Shown here piece by piece: positions 16,721 to 25,800 of a DNA stretch of 64,000 nt. Made by a program: the position numbers and the translations under genes. Source of the stretch: an uncultured Lachnospiraceae bacterium (GTDB taxonomy: Bacteria > Bacillota > Clostridia > Lachnospirales > Lachnospiraceae); the NCBI GenBank assembly GCA_900542015.1, contig UQLY01000001.1, forward strand, positions 1-64,000, written 5' to 3'. The notes under the pieces were generated by a model. It saw only the letters and a program-made list of their open reading frames with translations. It was not told the origin of the DNA and ran no database searches. Position 1 is the first letter of the stretch. Each line of letters opens with the position of its first letter.

Positions 16721-18004
16721 TCACACATCACTGCTGCCGCGCAGCACGGCTGGAATTGTCATTAAAATGATTTTCAAATCCAACAGCAGGGAATAATTCT
16801 CTATATACATCAGATCCCATTTCAGCTTGTCCAAAAAGTCGGTATGGTAATCCCCGTGCACCTGGGCGTATCCGGTAAGCCCTGCCTTGACTGTGGTCCG
16901 AAAGGTAAATTCCGGCACCTTCTCTATGGTCTTTTGAATCAGTTCCGGTCGCTCCGGTCTTGGCCCCACAAAGCTCATATCCCCCTTAAAGATATTAAAA
17001 AGCTGCGGCAATTCATCAAATTTGCTCTTCCGAAGGATATATCCTGCCCTTGTCAGCCTCGAATCCTTTCTGTCTGCAAGCCGCGCCCCAAATCGCTCCT
17101 CTGCTCCCGCCGCCATACTCCTAAACTTAATAATCTGAAACTCCTTCATTCCAATCGTGCACCTTGTCTGACGATAGAAAACACTGCCGCCGTCATCGAT
17201 CCTGATACAGACCGCAATCACAAGAAACAAAGGCAATAGGATTACAATCAAAATCCCCGACAGCAATACGTCAAACAACCGCTTTAAGATTGCCGAAACC
17301 CTGCCGATGCCGTAGCCGCTCCAATAAAAGACAGGCATATCGCCGTCCTGCGCCAGACTTGCCGATCTTAACTCCATATCAGATAATTTCGTCGTAAAAT
17401 AGACCGGCTTATTATAATCAAAGCATTTTTTCAGCAGATCATTTCTCTTTTCTGCCGAAAGATCAAATAAATACACTTCATCACAGGCTTTTATATTCTC
17501 ATCGATCAACTCCATGGAAGCGTTTAGGACAGACAGACGGATTCCATCCGCCTCATCCGACATTCTGACCGGATATTTTTCATATAGATATAATCTGAAC
17601 TTGGACCGCCCTGTCATTTTAAAACAGATACCTGCCGCACACAAAACACAAATACTTACAATCTGAATCAAGGTCAGAAGCAATAGCCTTTCAATAAAAA
17701 ACAGATAGGAAAAACCTGCCTCACCCGCATATGCCGCACACAAAAAGCTTCCCATTAAAACATTGGTAACCGCGCATTTTAAAATAAGACTCAGTTCCTG
17801 CTCATACTTTACCCTGACATTCCTGCCGTGATTGTTGCAGGTAATCATGCCGGTAAGCAATAGATAACCAACACATAAAAACCCCTCCCGCAGCGAAGGA
17901 TTCACACCGCAAAAACAAATCCCATATTCCATTGACAAAACCGCCATTACCAACGCCGCCGGCACTCTGCAGCCATGCAGGAGGTTCTTATGTAACTTTT
18001 TCAT
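16721..18004 (-). CDS. Undecaprenyl-phosphate sugar-1-phosphate transferase
   Basis: 427 residues, WbaP/CpsE-type polyprenyl-phosphate hexose-1-phosphate transferase that starts lipid-linked glycan synthesis at the inner membrane. Several N-terminal TMs (to about 130), a soluble middle, a re-entrant hydrophobic helix (about 238-262), then the catalytic domain with FQIIKFRSM, LRKSKFDELPQLFNIFKGDM and SFVGPRPERPE. The catalytic Asp-Glu of the family lies in KFDELPQ. Distal gene of the surface-glycan cluster, 34 bp after a COG5610-type gene. The sugar is not deducible. Confidence 0.93.
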   Translation of the reverse strand: MKKLHKNLLHGCRVPAALVMAVLSMEYGICFCGVNPSLREGFLCVGYLLLTGMITCNNHGRNVRVKYEQELSLILKCAVTNVLMGSFLCAAYAGEAGFSYLFFIERLLLLTLIQIVSICVLCAAGICFKMTGRSKFRLYLYEKYPVRMSDEADGIRLSVLNASMELIDENIKACDEVYLFDLSAEKRNDLLKKCFDYNKPVYFTTKLSDMELRSASLAQDGDMPVFYWSGYGIGRVSAILKRLFDVLLSGILIVILLPLFLVIAVCIRIDDGGSVFYRQTRCTIGMKEFQIIKFRSMAAGAEERFGARLADRKDSRLTRAGYILRKSKFDELPQLFNIFKGDMSFVGPRPERPELIQKTIEKVPEFTFRTTVKAGLTGYAQVHGDYHTDFLDKLKWDLMYIENYSLLLDLKIILMTIPAVLRGSSDV

Positions 18005-18038
18005 TCCGCTTCTTCCAATCCTTTGCCAGCCGTATCCG

Positions 18039-20090
18039 CTAATTTACATTGATCTCAAGCCCGAATCTTTTTTCCATTGCCTTCAGATATTTTTCATTAT
18101 GGCTTGCCGCAACAAGCATGGGTGCATAAGCATCCCTTCCGCTGATGGCAAACATATACGGAAAATCCCCAAAGCGCTCCCGGTATGCTTTTACAAAATC
18201 CAGTATTCCACGCTGAATCTCTCTGATTCCCTGTTGATTAGCGTCCTCTTTTCCAAAATGAAGCTGCGTCTTACCCCTCTCGTCAAGACCAAAGCCGAGG
18301 AATTGCTTTGTTGGAGAAGATAAAAGCAGCTCCCAATAGACATTATAATCCTTGTTCAAATCATGCTTTTTCATGACATCACGGTTATGGGACTGGGAAA
18401 ACAGGTAGGATACCAGCCTGCCGTTTTGCAAAAATATTTCACTCGCGTCCGGCTCTGCATTGTGGATCGTATTGGTTCCCGCAACGATACCGACCAGCTC
18501 GCAGGGCAGTTTCCAGACCTTTTCCGAAAGATAAGCTAAGGACATCGCTCCGCTTCCCGCCCATCCGATATCAATTGCAGCCGCCTTTTTTACACCGGCA
18601 AGCTGCATGGAAAAATATTGCTTCGCCGCCTGGTCCTGTTTCTGATAGATATCTCCCACAATTTCATCAAAATAAAACTGCAGGAAACGTTTCATCGCTT
18701 CTGCATTTCGATCCGTCAATTCATCTTCCGGTTTTAGTTTCACGCCTGTCTTTTTTTCCAATAGATCCTTATCCGCATAAAACTCCAGCCGGTCCGAAAG
18801 CCTTTCCGCCTCCATGGACTTCAGTATCTGACGGAGCGTGATTTTCTGATTGATCTTATGGTATAGATACCTTCGGAAATAATCATAACGATTATGCTCC
18901 GCCATCAGTTTTGTAGCCGCCGCCCGGGACCAATATACATAGGAAGTACGCTCATCCGGATACAATCTGTCGTAAACCTGCTTTAAAATATCTCCGTCCC
19001 GGGAAAGAAATAAAAGCTTGTCCACCTGATACTTTTGACAATAGGTGTGAATAAAATGGCAATATCCCAATACAAAAAGCCCGCCGTAAATAAAACCATA
19101 TTCATATTCCATGGAATAGTCATGCAGTCCCGCATATAATTGGTTGTTCACAATTCCGCGGTAAGCTCCCCCTATTACCGGCGACATATCATAAGCCCGG
19201 AAGGACAACGCCATTTTATTAACATTTGGATAATACATACTGTCAAATCCGCTTTTTTTCGCCATTTTGACATCGCTCAATTCATGATCTCCCACATGAA
19301 TAATTCTTGCGTTTTTTTGACAGTCGCTCTTTACCTGTTCAAAAAGCTTTCCTTTCCCTTTGCTCATACCGTATTCGCAGGATATGTACAGCCGGGATAT
19401 GCTCGTATATCCGTTTTTCTCAAGCAGCTTGAAAAGAAATGCTTCAGAAAGGTACATATCCGAAACAACAACAATTTTTTTGCCCTTTTCCCGCAGTCTG
19501 TCAAAAACTTCCTTCATAAAAGGATTCGCATAACAGAATTTCATCTCCAGACGCTGTTCCTCTTCCATTCCGCGCACAGCAGAGATCCCGACTTCCCGTT
19601 CTATCCGCTGCCAGATATCCCGCAGGGTTATCTCATAATGCCCGTTTTTTTGAAAAGAGTCCCATCTTGCCGCCGCTTCCTGCTCCATCCGGATTCTTTT
19701 TAAATCCAAAATGTCAAAAGTGTCCGCAAGAAAATAAAACAAATCCGCAGGCTCCGTAAAGGGACGCAGGATCAGGGTATCAAAAATATCAAAAGAAACG
19801 ATATCATAATTCTCCAGCCGTTTTACAAACTCATCTGCAGAAAAACCGTTTCTGAGCCTTCTGCCCGATTCACTTTCTTCCGGCAGCAAATTCTTTTCCT
19901 CATAAATCGAGACTTTTTCCGGTCGCCCCAAAAAACGGCAGAACAAAAAATAATAGCAGAAATTCATCCAAAGCAAATAAAAATAGGATAAAAGTTTTCT
20001 TATACCATTGCCGTTATCATGCACTCTATGATATCTGCTGCAAATGCCGCTATGGCGATTTACAAGAAAATGATAAAGTTTCATACGCAT
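18039..20090 (-). CDS. COG5610-type HAD protein of polysaccharide loci
   Basis: 683 residues. Residues about 95-300 are a HAD fold: nucleophile region SFDIFDTLILRP (Asp101, Asp-x-x-x-T variant), VVVSDMYLS and GDHELSDVKMAKKSG. The second half has LLFLSRDGDILKQVYDRL, YVYWSRAAAT and AIDIGWAGSG, shared with the 462-residue protein at 36403-37785. COG5610 members sit in capsule and O-antigen loci; their activity is unclear (a sugar or glycerol phosphate phosphatase or transferase is a guess). The ATG at 20090 or 20084 is possible. It is cut off from the rest of the glycan cluster by the Rpn locus on the other strand. Confidence 0.8.
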   Translation of the reverse strand: MRMKLYHFLVNRHSGICSRYHRVHDNGNGIRKLLSYFYLLWMNFCYYFLFCRFLGRPEKVSIYEEKNLLPEESESGRRLRNGFSADEFVKRLENYDIVSFDIFDTLILRPFTEPADLFYFLADTFDILDLKRIRMEQEAAARWDSFQKNGHYEITLRDIWQRIEREVGISAVRGMEEEQRLEMKFCYANPFMKEVFDRLREKGKKIVVVSDMYLSEAFLFKLLEKNGYTSISRLYISCEYGMSKGKGKLFEQVKSDCQKNARIIHVGDHELSDVKMAKKSGFDSMYYPNVNKMALSFRAYDMSPVIGGAYRGIVNNQLYAGLHDYSMEYEYGFIYGGLFVLGYCHFIHTYCQKYQVDKLLFLSRDGDILKQVYDRLYPDERTSYVYWSRAAATKLMAEHNRYDYFRRYLYHKINQKITLRQILKSMEAERLSDRLEFYADKDLLEKKTGVKLKPEDELTDRNAEAMKRFLQFYFDEIVGDIYQKQDQAAKQYFSMQLAGVKKAAAIDIGWAGSGAMSLAYLSEKVWKLPCELVGIVAGTNTIHNAEPDASEIFLQNGRLVSYLFSQSHNRDVMKKHDLNKDYNVYWELLLSSPTKQFLGFGLDERGKTQLHFGKEDANQQGIREIQRGILDFVKAYRERFGDFPYMFAISGRDAYAPMLVAASHNEKYLKAMEKRFGLEINVN

Positions 20091-20140
20091 ATCTGTTTAC
20101 CTGCCTTATATAGTCCTTTGCATAATTTTTTCTCAAGCTG

Positions 20141-20169
20141 TTGCATTTTCAAATCTTCTGTGATATTTT
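20141..20169 (+). promoter_or_regulatory. Candidate promoter of the Rpn locus
   Basis: TTGCAT (20141-20146), a 17-nt spacer and TATTTT (20164-20169), about 100 nt before the rpn start. Both hexamers match four of six consensus bases. It is the only plausible pair I see in the 180-bp divergent spacer. Confidence 0.35.
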
Positions 20170-20270
20170 AAATTTATCTGAAAATTCTAATTATTCTTTT
20201 TATCAACGGCAGTCCGCCGGATATTCCAACAAATCATTTTATCTAATCTGACACAGAAAGGAACAAGTCT

Positions 20271-21143
20271 ATGCAACAATCTCACACCACTTCTATACTG
20301 TCTCACGCAACCGGTCCCATCCGCATTCCCATGACCAACGATTATCTCTTCCGCGCTCTTTTGCAACGGAACAATCATGTGCTAAAGGGACTGATCTGTT
20401 CTCTGCTCCATCTTACTTTTGAACAGGTCAGATCCGTCATCATTACTAATCCCATCGAATTAGGGCGCGCTATCGAGGAAAAGGATTTCGTTCTGGACGT
20501 TAAATGCCTCTTAAATGACAATACCGTCATCAACCTGGAGATGCAGGTCATCAACGAACACAACTGGTCCGAACGCTCTTTGAGCTACCTGTGCCGCGCC
20601 TTCGACAACCTAAACTGCGGCGATGAATATTCCAATGTAAAAACAGCAATACATATCGGTTTTCTGGATTTTACCCTCTTTCCGGAATGTCCGGAATTTT
20701 ACTCCACAAATATGCTGTTAAATGTTAAAAATCATAAAATCTATAGTGACAAATTCCGCCTCTCTGTGCTAGACTTAACTCATATAGAACTTGCAACCGA
20801 GGAGGACAAGCGTTTCCATATCGACTACTGGGCTTCCCTCTTCAAAGCCACCACTTGGGAGGAGATCAAAATGCTTGCACAAAAAGACGCCATCATTGAA
20901 GAGGCTTCCGATACCATCTACCACCTTACTCAGGAGGAACAGATCCGCCAGCAATGCGAGGCTAGAGCGGACTTTCTCTATTGGCAGCGCCGCAGAGAGC
21001 GTTATATCCAAGAGCTGGAAGAGGAATTGGCTCAAAAGGATGCCCTTCTTGCAACCACCATTGCTGAAAAAGATGCTGCGATTATGGAAAAAGATGCTAC
21101 TATTGCGGAAAAAGATGCTTTAATTGCTAAATTACAAGCTTAA
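20271..21143 (+). CDS. Rpn-family PD-(D/E)XK nuclease (transposase_31-like), full length
   Basis: 290 residues. The N-terminal nuclease domain (MTNDYLFRALL, then FVLDVKCLLNDNTVINLEMQ) shows the D-x13-E-x-Q signature (Asp76, Glu90, Gln92). The C-terminal third is helical and ends in a repeated EKDA-type coiled coil (TIAEKDAAIMEKDATIAEKD). Rpn proteins in E. coli are DNA endonucleases that promote recombination and have been linked to phage defence. SD AAAGGAAC before ATG 20271. It is on the strand opposite to the surrounding glycan genes. An internal SD and ATG at codon 201, and tandem copies of the 3' end downstream, are described separately. Confidence 0.85.
   Translation: MQQSHTTSILSHATGPIRIPMTNDYLFRALLQRNNHVLKGLICSLLHLTFEQVRSVIITNPIELGRAIEEKDFVLDVKCLLNDNTVINLEMQVINEHNWSERSLSYLCRAFDNLNCGDEYSNVKTAIHIGFLDFTLFPECPEFYSTNMLLNVKNHKIYSDKFRLSVLDLTHIELATEEDKRFHIDYWASLFKATTWEEIKMLAQKDAIIEEASDTIYHLTQEEQIRQQCEARADFLYWQRRRERYIQELEEELAQKDALLATTIAEKDAAIMEKDATIAEKDALIAKLQA
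20871..21143 (+). CDS. Predicted intragenic C-terminal Rpn protein (antitoxin candidate)
   Basis: In-frame ATG at codon 201 of the rpn gene, six bases after GGGAGGAG (20857-20864), an excellent SD inside coding sequence. It would give a 90-residue protein: MLAQKDAIIEEASDTIYHLT, an Arg-rich helix, then the EKDA repeats. For E. coli rpn genes, small C-terminal proteins made from internal starts are reported to bind and inhibit the full-length nuclease. The same start and SD are kept in both downstream copies, which lack the nuclease part. Not proven here. Confidence 0.6.
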   Translation: MLAQKDAIIEEASDTIYHLTQEEQIRQQCEARADFLYWQRRRERYIQELEEELAQKDALLATTIAEKDAAIMEKDATIAEKDALIAKLQA

Positions 21144-21271
21144 TCATTATTCATTTTTCAAGCAACTGCAAAACCATAACTCATATAGAACTAGCAACAG
21201 AGGAGGATAAGCGTTTCCATATCAACTACCGGGCTTCCCTCTTCAAAGCTACCACTTGGGAGGAGATCAAA

Positions 21272-21619
21272 ATGCTTGCACAAAAAGACGCCATCATTGA
21301 AGAAGCTTCCGATACCATTTACCACCTTACTCAGGAGGAACAGATCCGCCAGCAATGCGAGGCTAGAGCGGACTTCCTCTATTGGCAGCGCCGCAGAGAG
21401 CGTTATATCCAGGAGCTTGAAGAGGAATTGGCTCAAAATAAAGCTACTATTGCTGAAAAGGATGCCCTTTTTGCAGCTACTATTGCCGAAAAGGATGCCC
21501 TTCTTGCAGAAAATTCAACTACCATTACGGAAAAGGATGCTCTTCTTGCAGCTACTATTGCTGAAAAAGATTCTATCATTGCTGAAAAGGATGCTTTAAT
21601 TGCAAAATTACAAGCCTAA
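21272..21619 (+). CDS. Free-standing Rpn C-terminal protein, second copy
   Basis: 115 residues, starting at the ATG equivalent to codon 201 of the rpn gene with the same SD (GGGAGGAG, 6-nt spacing). The first 55 residues are identical to the intragenic product. I count five base changes from copy 1 there, all synonymous. The coiled-coil tail is expanded, with about six EKD units (TIAEKDALFAATIAEKDALL and others), and ends in the same AKLQA. It has no nuclease domain. It could be a decoy antitoxin or a dimerisation regulator of the upstream nuclease, transcribed by readthrough. Confidence 0.65.
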   Translation: MLAQKDAIIEEASDTIYHLTQEEQIRQQCEARADFLYWQRRRERYIQELEEELAQNKATIAEKDALFAATIAEKDALLAENSTTITEKDALLAATIAEKDSIIAEKDALIAKLQA

Positions 21620-21747
21620 TTACTGTTGATTTTTAAAGCAATAGCAAAACCATAACTCATATAGAACTAGCAACCGAGGAGGACAATCGTTTCCATATCG
21701 ACTACTGGGCTTCCCTCTTCAAAGCTACCACTTGGGAGGAGATAAAA

Positions 21748-21861
21748 ATGCTTGCACAAAAAGACGCCATCATTGAAGAAGCTTCCGATACCATTTACCA
21801 TCTTACTCAGGAGGAACAGATCCGCCAGCAATGCGAATTGACATTTTCCCTTTTCAATTAA
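21748..21861 (+). CDS. Truncated third Rpn C-terminal copy
   Basis: Same internal ATG and SD (GGGAGGAG, then ATAAAA). Thirty residues match the other copies to QQCE, after which the frame runs into seven foreign codons (LTFSLFN) and a stop that overlaps the end of the convergent glycosyltransferase gene by 8 bp. The repeat tail is missing. Differences from copy 1 after the ATG are synonymous. It may be translated but is probably a recombination stump. Confidence 0.4.
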   Translation: MLAQKDAIIEEASDTIYHLTQEEQIRQQCELTFSLFN

Positions 21862-22876
21862 TTATATCTGCCAATTCATAATAATAATCATCTTCGGGCA
21901 TAATTTCTCCTACCACGTTTCCTGTCATATCTTCTAACATATGGATGCAAATATCTTTTTCTTCCAACAGTAACTTTGAGCACATGATATTTCTTCTCCA
22001 ATATCTTCCATATCGCTGTTTCCATTTTTCAAGATATTTCCTATAACACAAAAACTCCCTTTTACTTATTAAATATTTTTCAACAAATTCAAACGCATTG
22101 CTCATATCTATTATGTTTTTCTTAATTTTAATAAATTTTCCATTCTGTATGGATGTATTTGCGTGCGCTACATAATAGTAATTAGCTTCATTTGCAACAA
22201 CATACTTCGTCACTTGTGACAAAATAAGAGAGGAATAAATAAAATCTTCCATCATTATCAAATGCTGTTTCTGTTGTTTCAATATAGAAAACATATTTTC
22301 CCACAACTTTCGCCTGTACAGTTTATTCCATACAACATGCCAATGATAACATCTCCCACTTTGCTCCCAATATAAGTAATAAATACTCTTGTTGATTGTA
22401 TCTGCATTTTCAGAAGCATATGGAAAACGAGAACAACGCGTTTGTATATATTTACATCCATTTAAATCCACATTTACTACTTTTGCTACCGAAATATCTG
22501 CACCATTTTTTTCAATCTCACAGAGCAAATGATCAAAATAGCCATCCGACACATAATCATCACTATCAACAAACCCTATATACTCCCCTCTTGAATAACG
22601 TACCCCTATAAGTCTAGCGAAATATAGCCCTTTATTTTCCTTCAATGAAATCAATCGGATATTTTTATTGCATTTGCTATAATTCTTTACGATTAGTGAA
22701 GTATCGTCCGTCGATCCATCATCTACGCAAATAATCTCATAAGAAATATGTGTACCTTTAATAATCGTGTCTAAACAATTATTAATATATTCCTGTGAAT
22801 TATAAAATGGAATTATAATAGATACCTTAGGCAATAATTTGAACTTTTTTCTAATTTTCGTTGTAATAAACTCCAT
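21854..22876 (-). CDS. Family 2 glycosyltransferase
   Basis: 340 residues, GT-A fold: KVSIIIPFYNSQEYINNCLD, IICVDDGSTDDT, EYIGFVDSDDYVSDGYFDHL with the DxD metal site, and MMEDFIYSS. It adds an unknown sugar to the glycan at the cytoplasmic face. It overlaps the upstream gene by 26 bp and has AAGGAAG about 11 nt before its ATG. The region is AT-rich. Its 3' end touches the truncated third Rpn copy on the other strand, which marks a junction. Confidence 0.9.
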   Translation of the reverse strand: MEFITTKIRKKFKLLPKVSIIIPFYNSQEYINNCLDTIIKGTHISYEIICVDDGSTDDTSLIVKNYSKCNKNIRLISLKENKGLYFARLIGVRYSRGEYIGFVDSDDYVSDGYFDHLLCEIEKNGADISVAKVVNVDLNGCKYIQTRCSRFPYASENADTINKSIYYLYWEQSGRCYHWHVVWNKLYRRKLWENMFSILKQQKQHLIMMEDFIYSSLILSQVTKYVVANEANYYYVAHANTSIQNGKFIKIKKNIIDMSNAFEFVEKYLISKREFLCYRKYLEKWKQRYGRYWRRNIMCSKLLLEEKDICIHMLEDMTGNVVGEIMPEDDYYYELADIIN

Positions 22877-25800
22877 GAAGCATGTCTTCCTTTATAGTTT
22901 CTCCTACTTTACCATTAAAATATGGTATGCATCTTTGAAATGCTCTTTTCCGAACCAACGCCTTTGTATCTTTACCTTCTCGAAACTTCTGTAAAAACTC
23001 AATCATATCTTTACTTGTAGTCCCTTGATAGTAGCTGTCAATTAACAATTTAATACCCTCTGTAAGCGGTTCTTCATATATCCGATTTTTCATATACAAA
23101 ACCGGAACATTTAACGCCCCAACCTCAACCATTATGGCACTCCTATCAACAATAACACAGTCAGCGCATGTCAAAGTATTACGATAATCTTCTTGATCAT
23201 CAATCCAAGCATTACTACAGCTTGAAATTGAATCTATTATCTGATCTATCTGCTTTTGCATATAGACATCATGCCTCTTTTCCCAAAATTTAGGATGCGG
23301 CATAAAGACAAAAAACAAATCTTTAAATTCTTTAATCCTACGAGCAAATTCCACATACTCCTCTAAGTCAGGAGTAACTATAATATTTCTGCCTTGTTCC
23401 TGAATCATTTTGGGAAAATGTACTTTCCAAAGCACAATAGGGCGGCTTTTTCTTCGTTTTTCTACTTCTAAAGGAAGACACTTCTTACTATAATCAAAAT
23501 AGTAATCAAACCGTGGCAGTCCTAAAGCTCTTACTGCATTCCTGTTAGCACAATATTTCACATAATCTCTCCTCATTACTTCTGAAAATGTGTAAATACG
23601 CCAACAATTATTAATAACATTTGTCGTAAAATGCAGTTTATGAGAGTCTTCCGTATCTGAAATTTCTACCCCATAAGGTATGTATACTAATCGATATCCT
23701 CTCGATCGAAACTGATTAGACCAATGTTCCGCTTTGCGATGCCATTCGTCATAAGGTGTCTGAACAACAAGTATATGTGGTTTAAATTTCTCCAATGAAA
23801 ATTCTTCAAAACGTATATAATCCATACGATTTCTGTCTAAGAAATCTTGTGCATTTTTCATTTGTGATTGTTCAGTATTAGTTTCATCCAAAAATACCAA
23901 CCTTGTATCTACTCTTGAATCCTCCTTACAGCTTTTATATAATGTTTCCCATGACGACCAGAATGACGCTATTTGAAACAAAAATACAATTCTTACTTTC
24001 TCTCCCTTTACATATGGTATTAAATTATTCTGATATTGTAATTCGGTAACAGCACTTTGCAAATATGACGTTTGATGCAGTAATGCTTCTAAAGTTGTTT
24101 CGATCCTCTGATACCTCTCCCATGTCCAAAATTCAATTCGTGAATCAATTTGTAATGTCTGTTCTTTTGAGACATTTTTTGTAACATTACTTAAATGTTC
24201 TATATTTTTAGCATCTACATGTAAGCTTATTGATTGAAAAAAAGATAATGGTTTCTTAACAAATATATGAAACATTTTCATCTTCCAATTATTATTACAC
24301 TCTAATTCAATCGCCTGCCTAATACTGGTTACCTTTTTCTCTCCCTGCCAGGGTTCATTATATTTTGACCATCGCCATTTTGCTGCAATTGCATTTAATA
24401 ATGCTTTTTTTTCATAATAAGCAATTTTTGTATTAGCATTCCAAATTTCTAATAAAATGCTTTGAAGTGTCTTTAAAGCACTTTCTTTTTGGTCTTCTTT
24501 TAAATCACTAAATATATTTATCCATCCCCCAAGAAGATATTCCTGATTTTCAGGTACAATCATTCCCAGATTATCTTTTAATTGTATTGCTGTGGCATGA
24601 CACATTTCCTTTTGTATCCGTTCGCTCTTAGATAATGAAATATTATTCATTCCAGTTCGATATTCTCCATAAACTTCCGGAATAGTTTCAAATGCCGTCA
24701 AACGAATCAAGCGAATCCACAGATCATAATCTTCTAACTGAGCTTTGGCACTATATAGTAAATGATATTGTTCCAAAATTGATTTTCTAATCATTACCGT
24801 AGAATGACATGCATCACAAAAAAATAGTAGTTTTGCCTTCATTGCCTCTGCAGCTATTGGCGGTCTATGGATAAAATCATTTGCCTCTAATCCAAAATAA
24901 TGCTGATAAAATTGTGTAACACCGACATTTTGCTTTTGATCCATATAAATGACTTGGGTTGATAGACGCTTTCTATTTGCCAGATCATCTGCATCTATCC
25001 TTGCGATATATTTTCCACGCGCATTACGAATTCCTTCATTTAAAGATTCTGCTAATCCAAGATATTTTTTATTTTCAACAATCTTAATTCTTTTATCTAA
25101 CTTTGCATAATATTTTGCAATTTCAGTACTGCCATCAAGATTATCATATTCACAAATTATTATTAATTCCCATTTTTCATAATCCTGTACAATAATACTG
25201 TCAATTGTTTCTCGCAATGTATGCACTGCTTCATATACTGGCAAAATCACTGAAACTACCGGATTTATATCTACATGCACAACTTTTTCATACGGAAACT
25301 CCTGAAAAAATATTCCACATGTTTTACACGTCCAATTCCAGCGTTTCCATAATATTTTTTGTAATGCTTCTTCCTTTATCAGGCGCAAATAACAATTTTG
25401 CGTATCTAATTCATCCAATAATTTATATGATTTCTTTAGAAAAGTAGCAATATTTTTTCTTGCATATTTTTCTGGTCTATTTCTCCAACTAGAGAGTATT
25501 ATAAAATCCTCCTTCGGAATTTTTATTCCAAACCGTTCCAGATTGCGCGCGCTAATTTCTCTTGTTTCCTGATGCAAAGCCTCCCCTTTTTTAAGGGATA
25601 TATTATTAACCCCCCACCGATGATCTACTAAAACTTCTGGTAAATTACATAACTCAACATTAAACATAATCCGAGTCCACAAGTCATAATCTTCACCCAA
25701 TCTATTCTTGTCATATTTCCAATTGTTTTGTAAAAACAAATGACGTCGAAACATTACAGAGCAATGACTAATCTCACATCCAAATAAAAGTGCTGCTTTT

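Larger units (their letters stand above)
20776..21836 (+). repeat. Three tandem copies of the rpn 3' end
   Basis: Units begin at 20776, 21177 and 21653, each with TAACTCATATAGAACT. Unit 1 (401 bp) is the 3' end of the rpn gene; unit 2 (476 bp) is longer because of more EKDA repeats; unit 3 stops abruptly at about 21836, where it meets the glycosyltransferase gene. Units 1 and 2 share the spacer after the stop codon (about CAAGCAACTGCAAAACCA), so whole units duplicated. None contains the nuclease domain. Confidence 0.9.

Noticed and set aside
20776..21836. Possible CRISPR or simple satellite
   Set aside because: The repeats are 400-476 bp, coding and tandem, and correspond to the rpn 3' end; there are no short repeat-spacer units.
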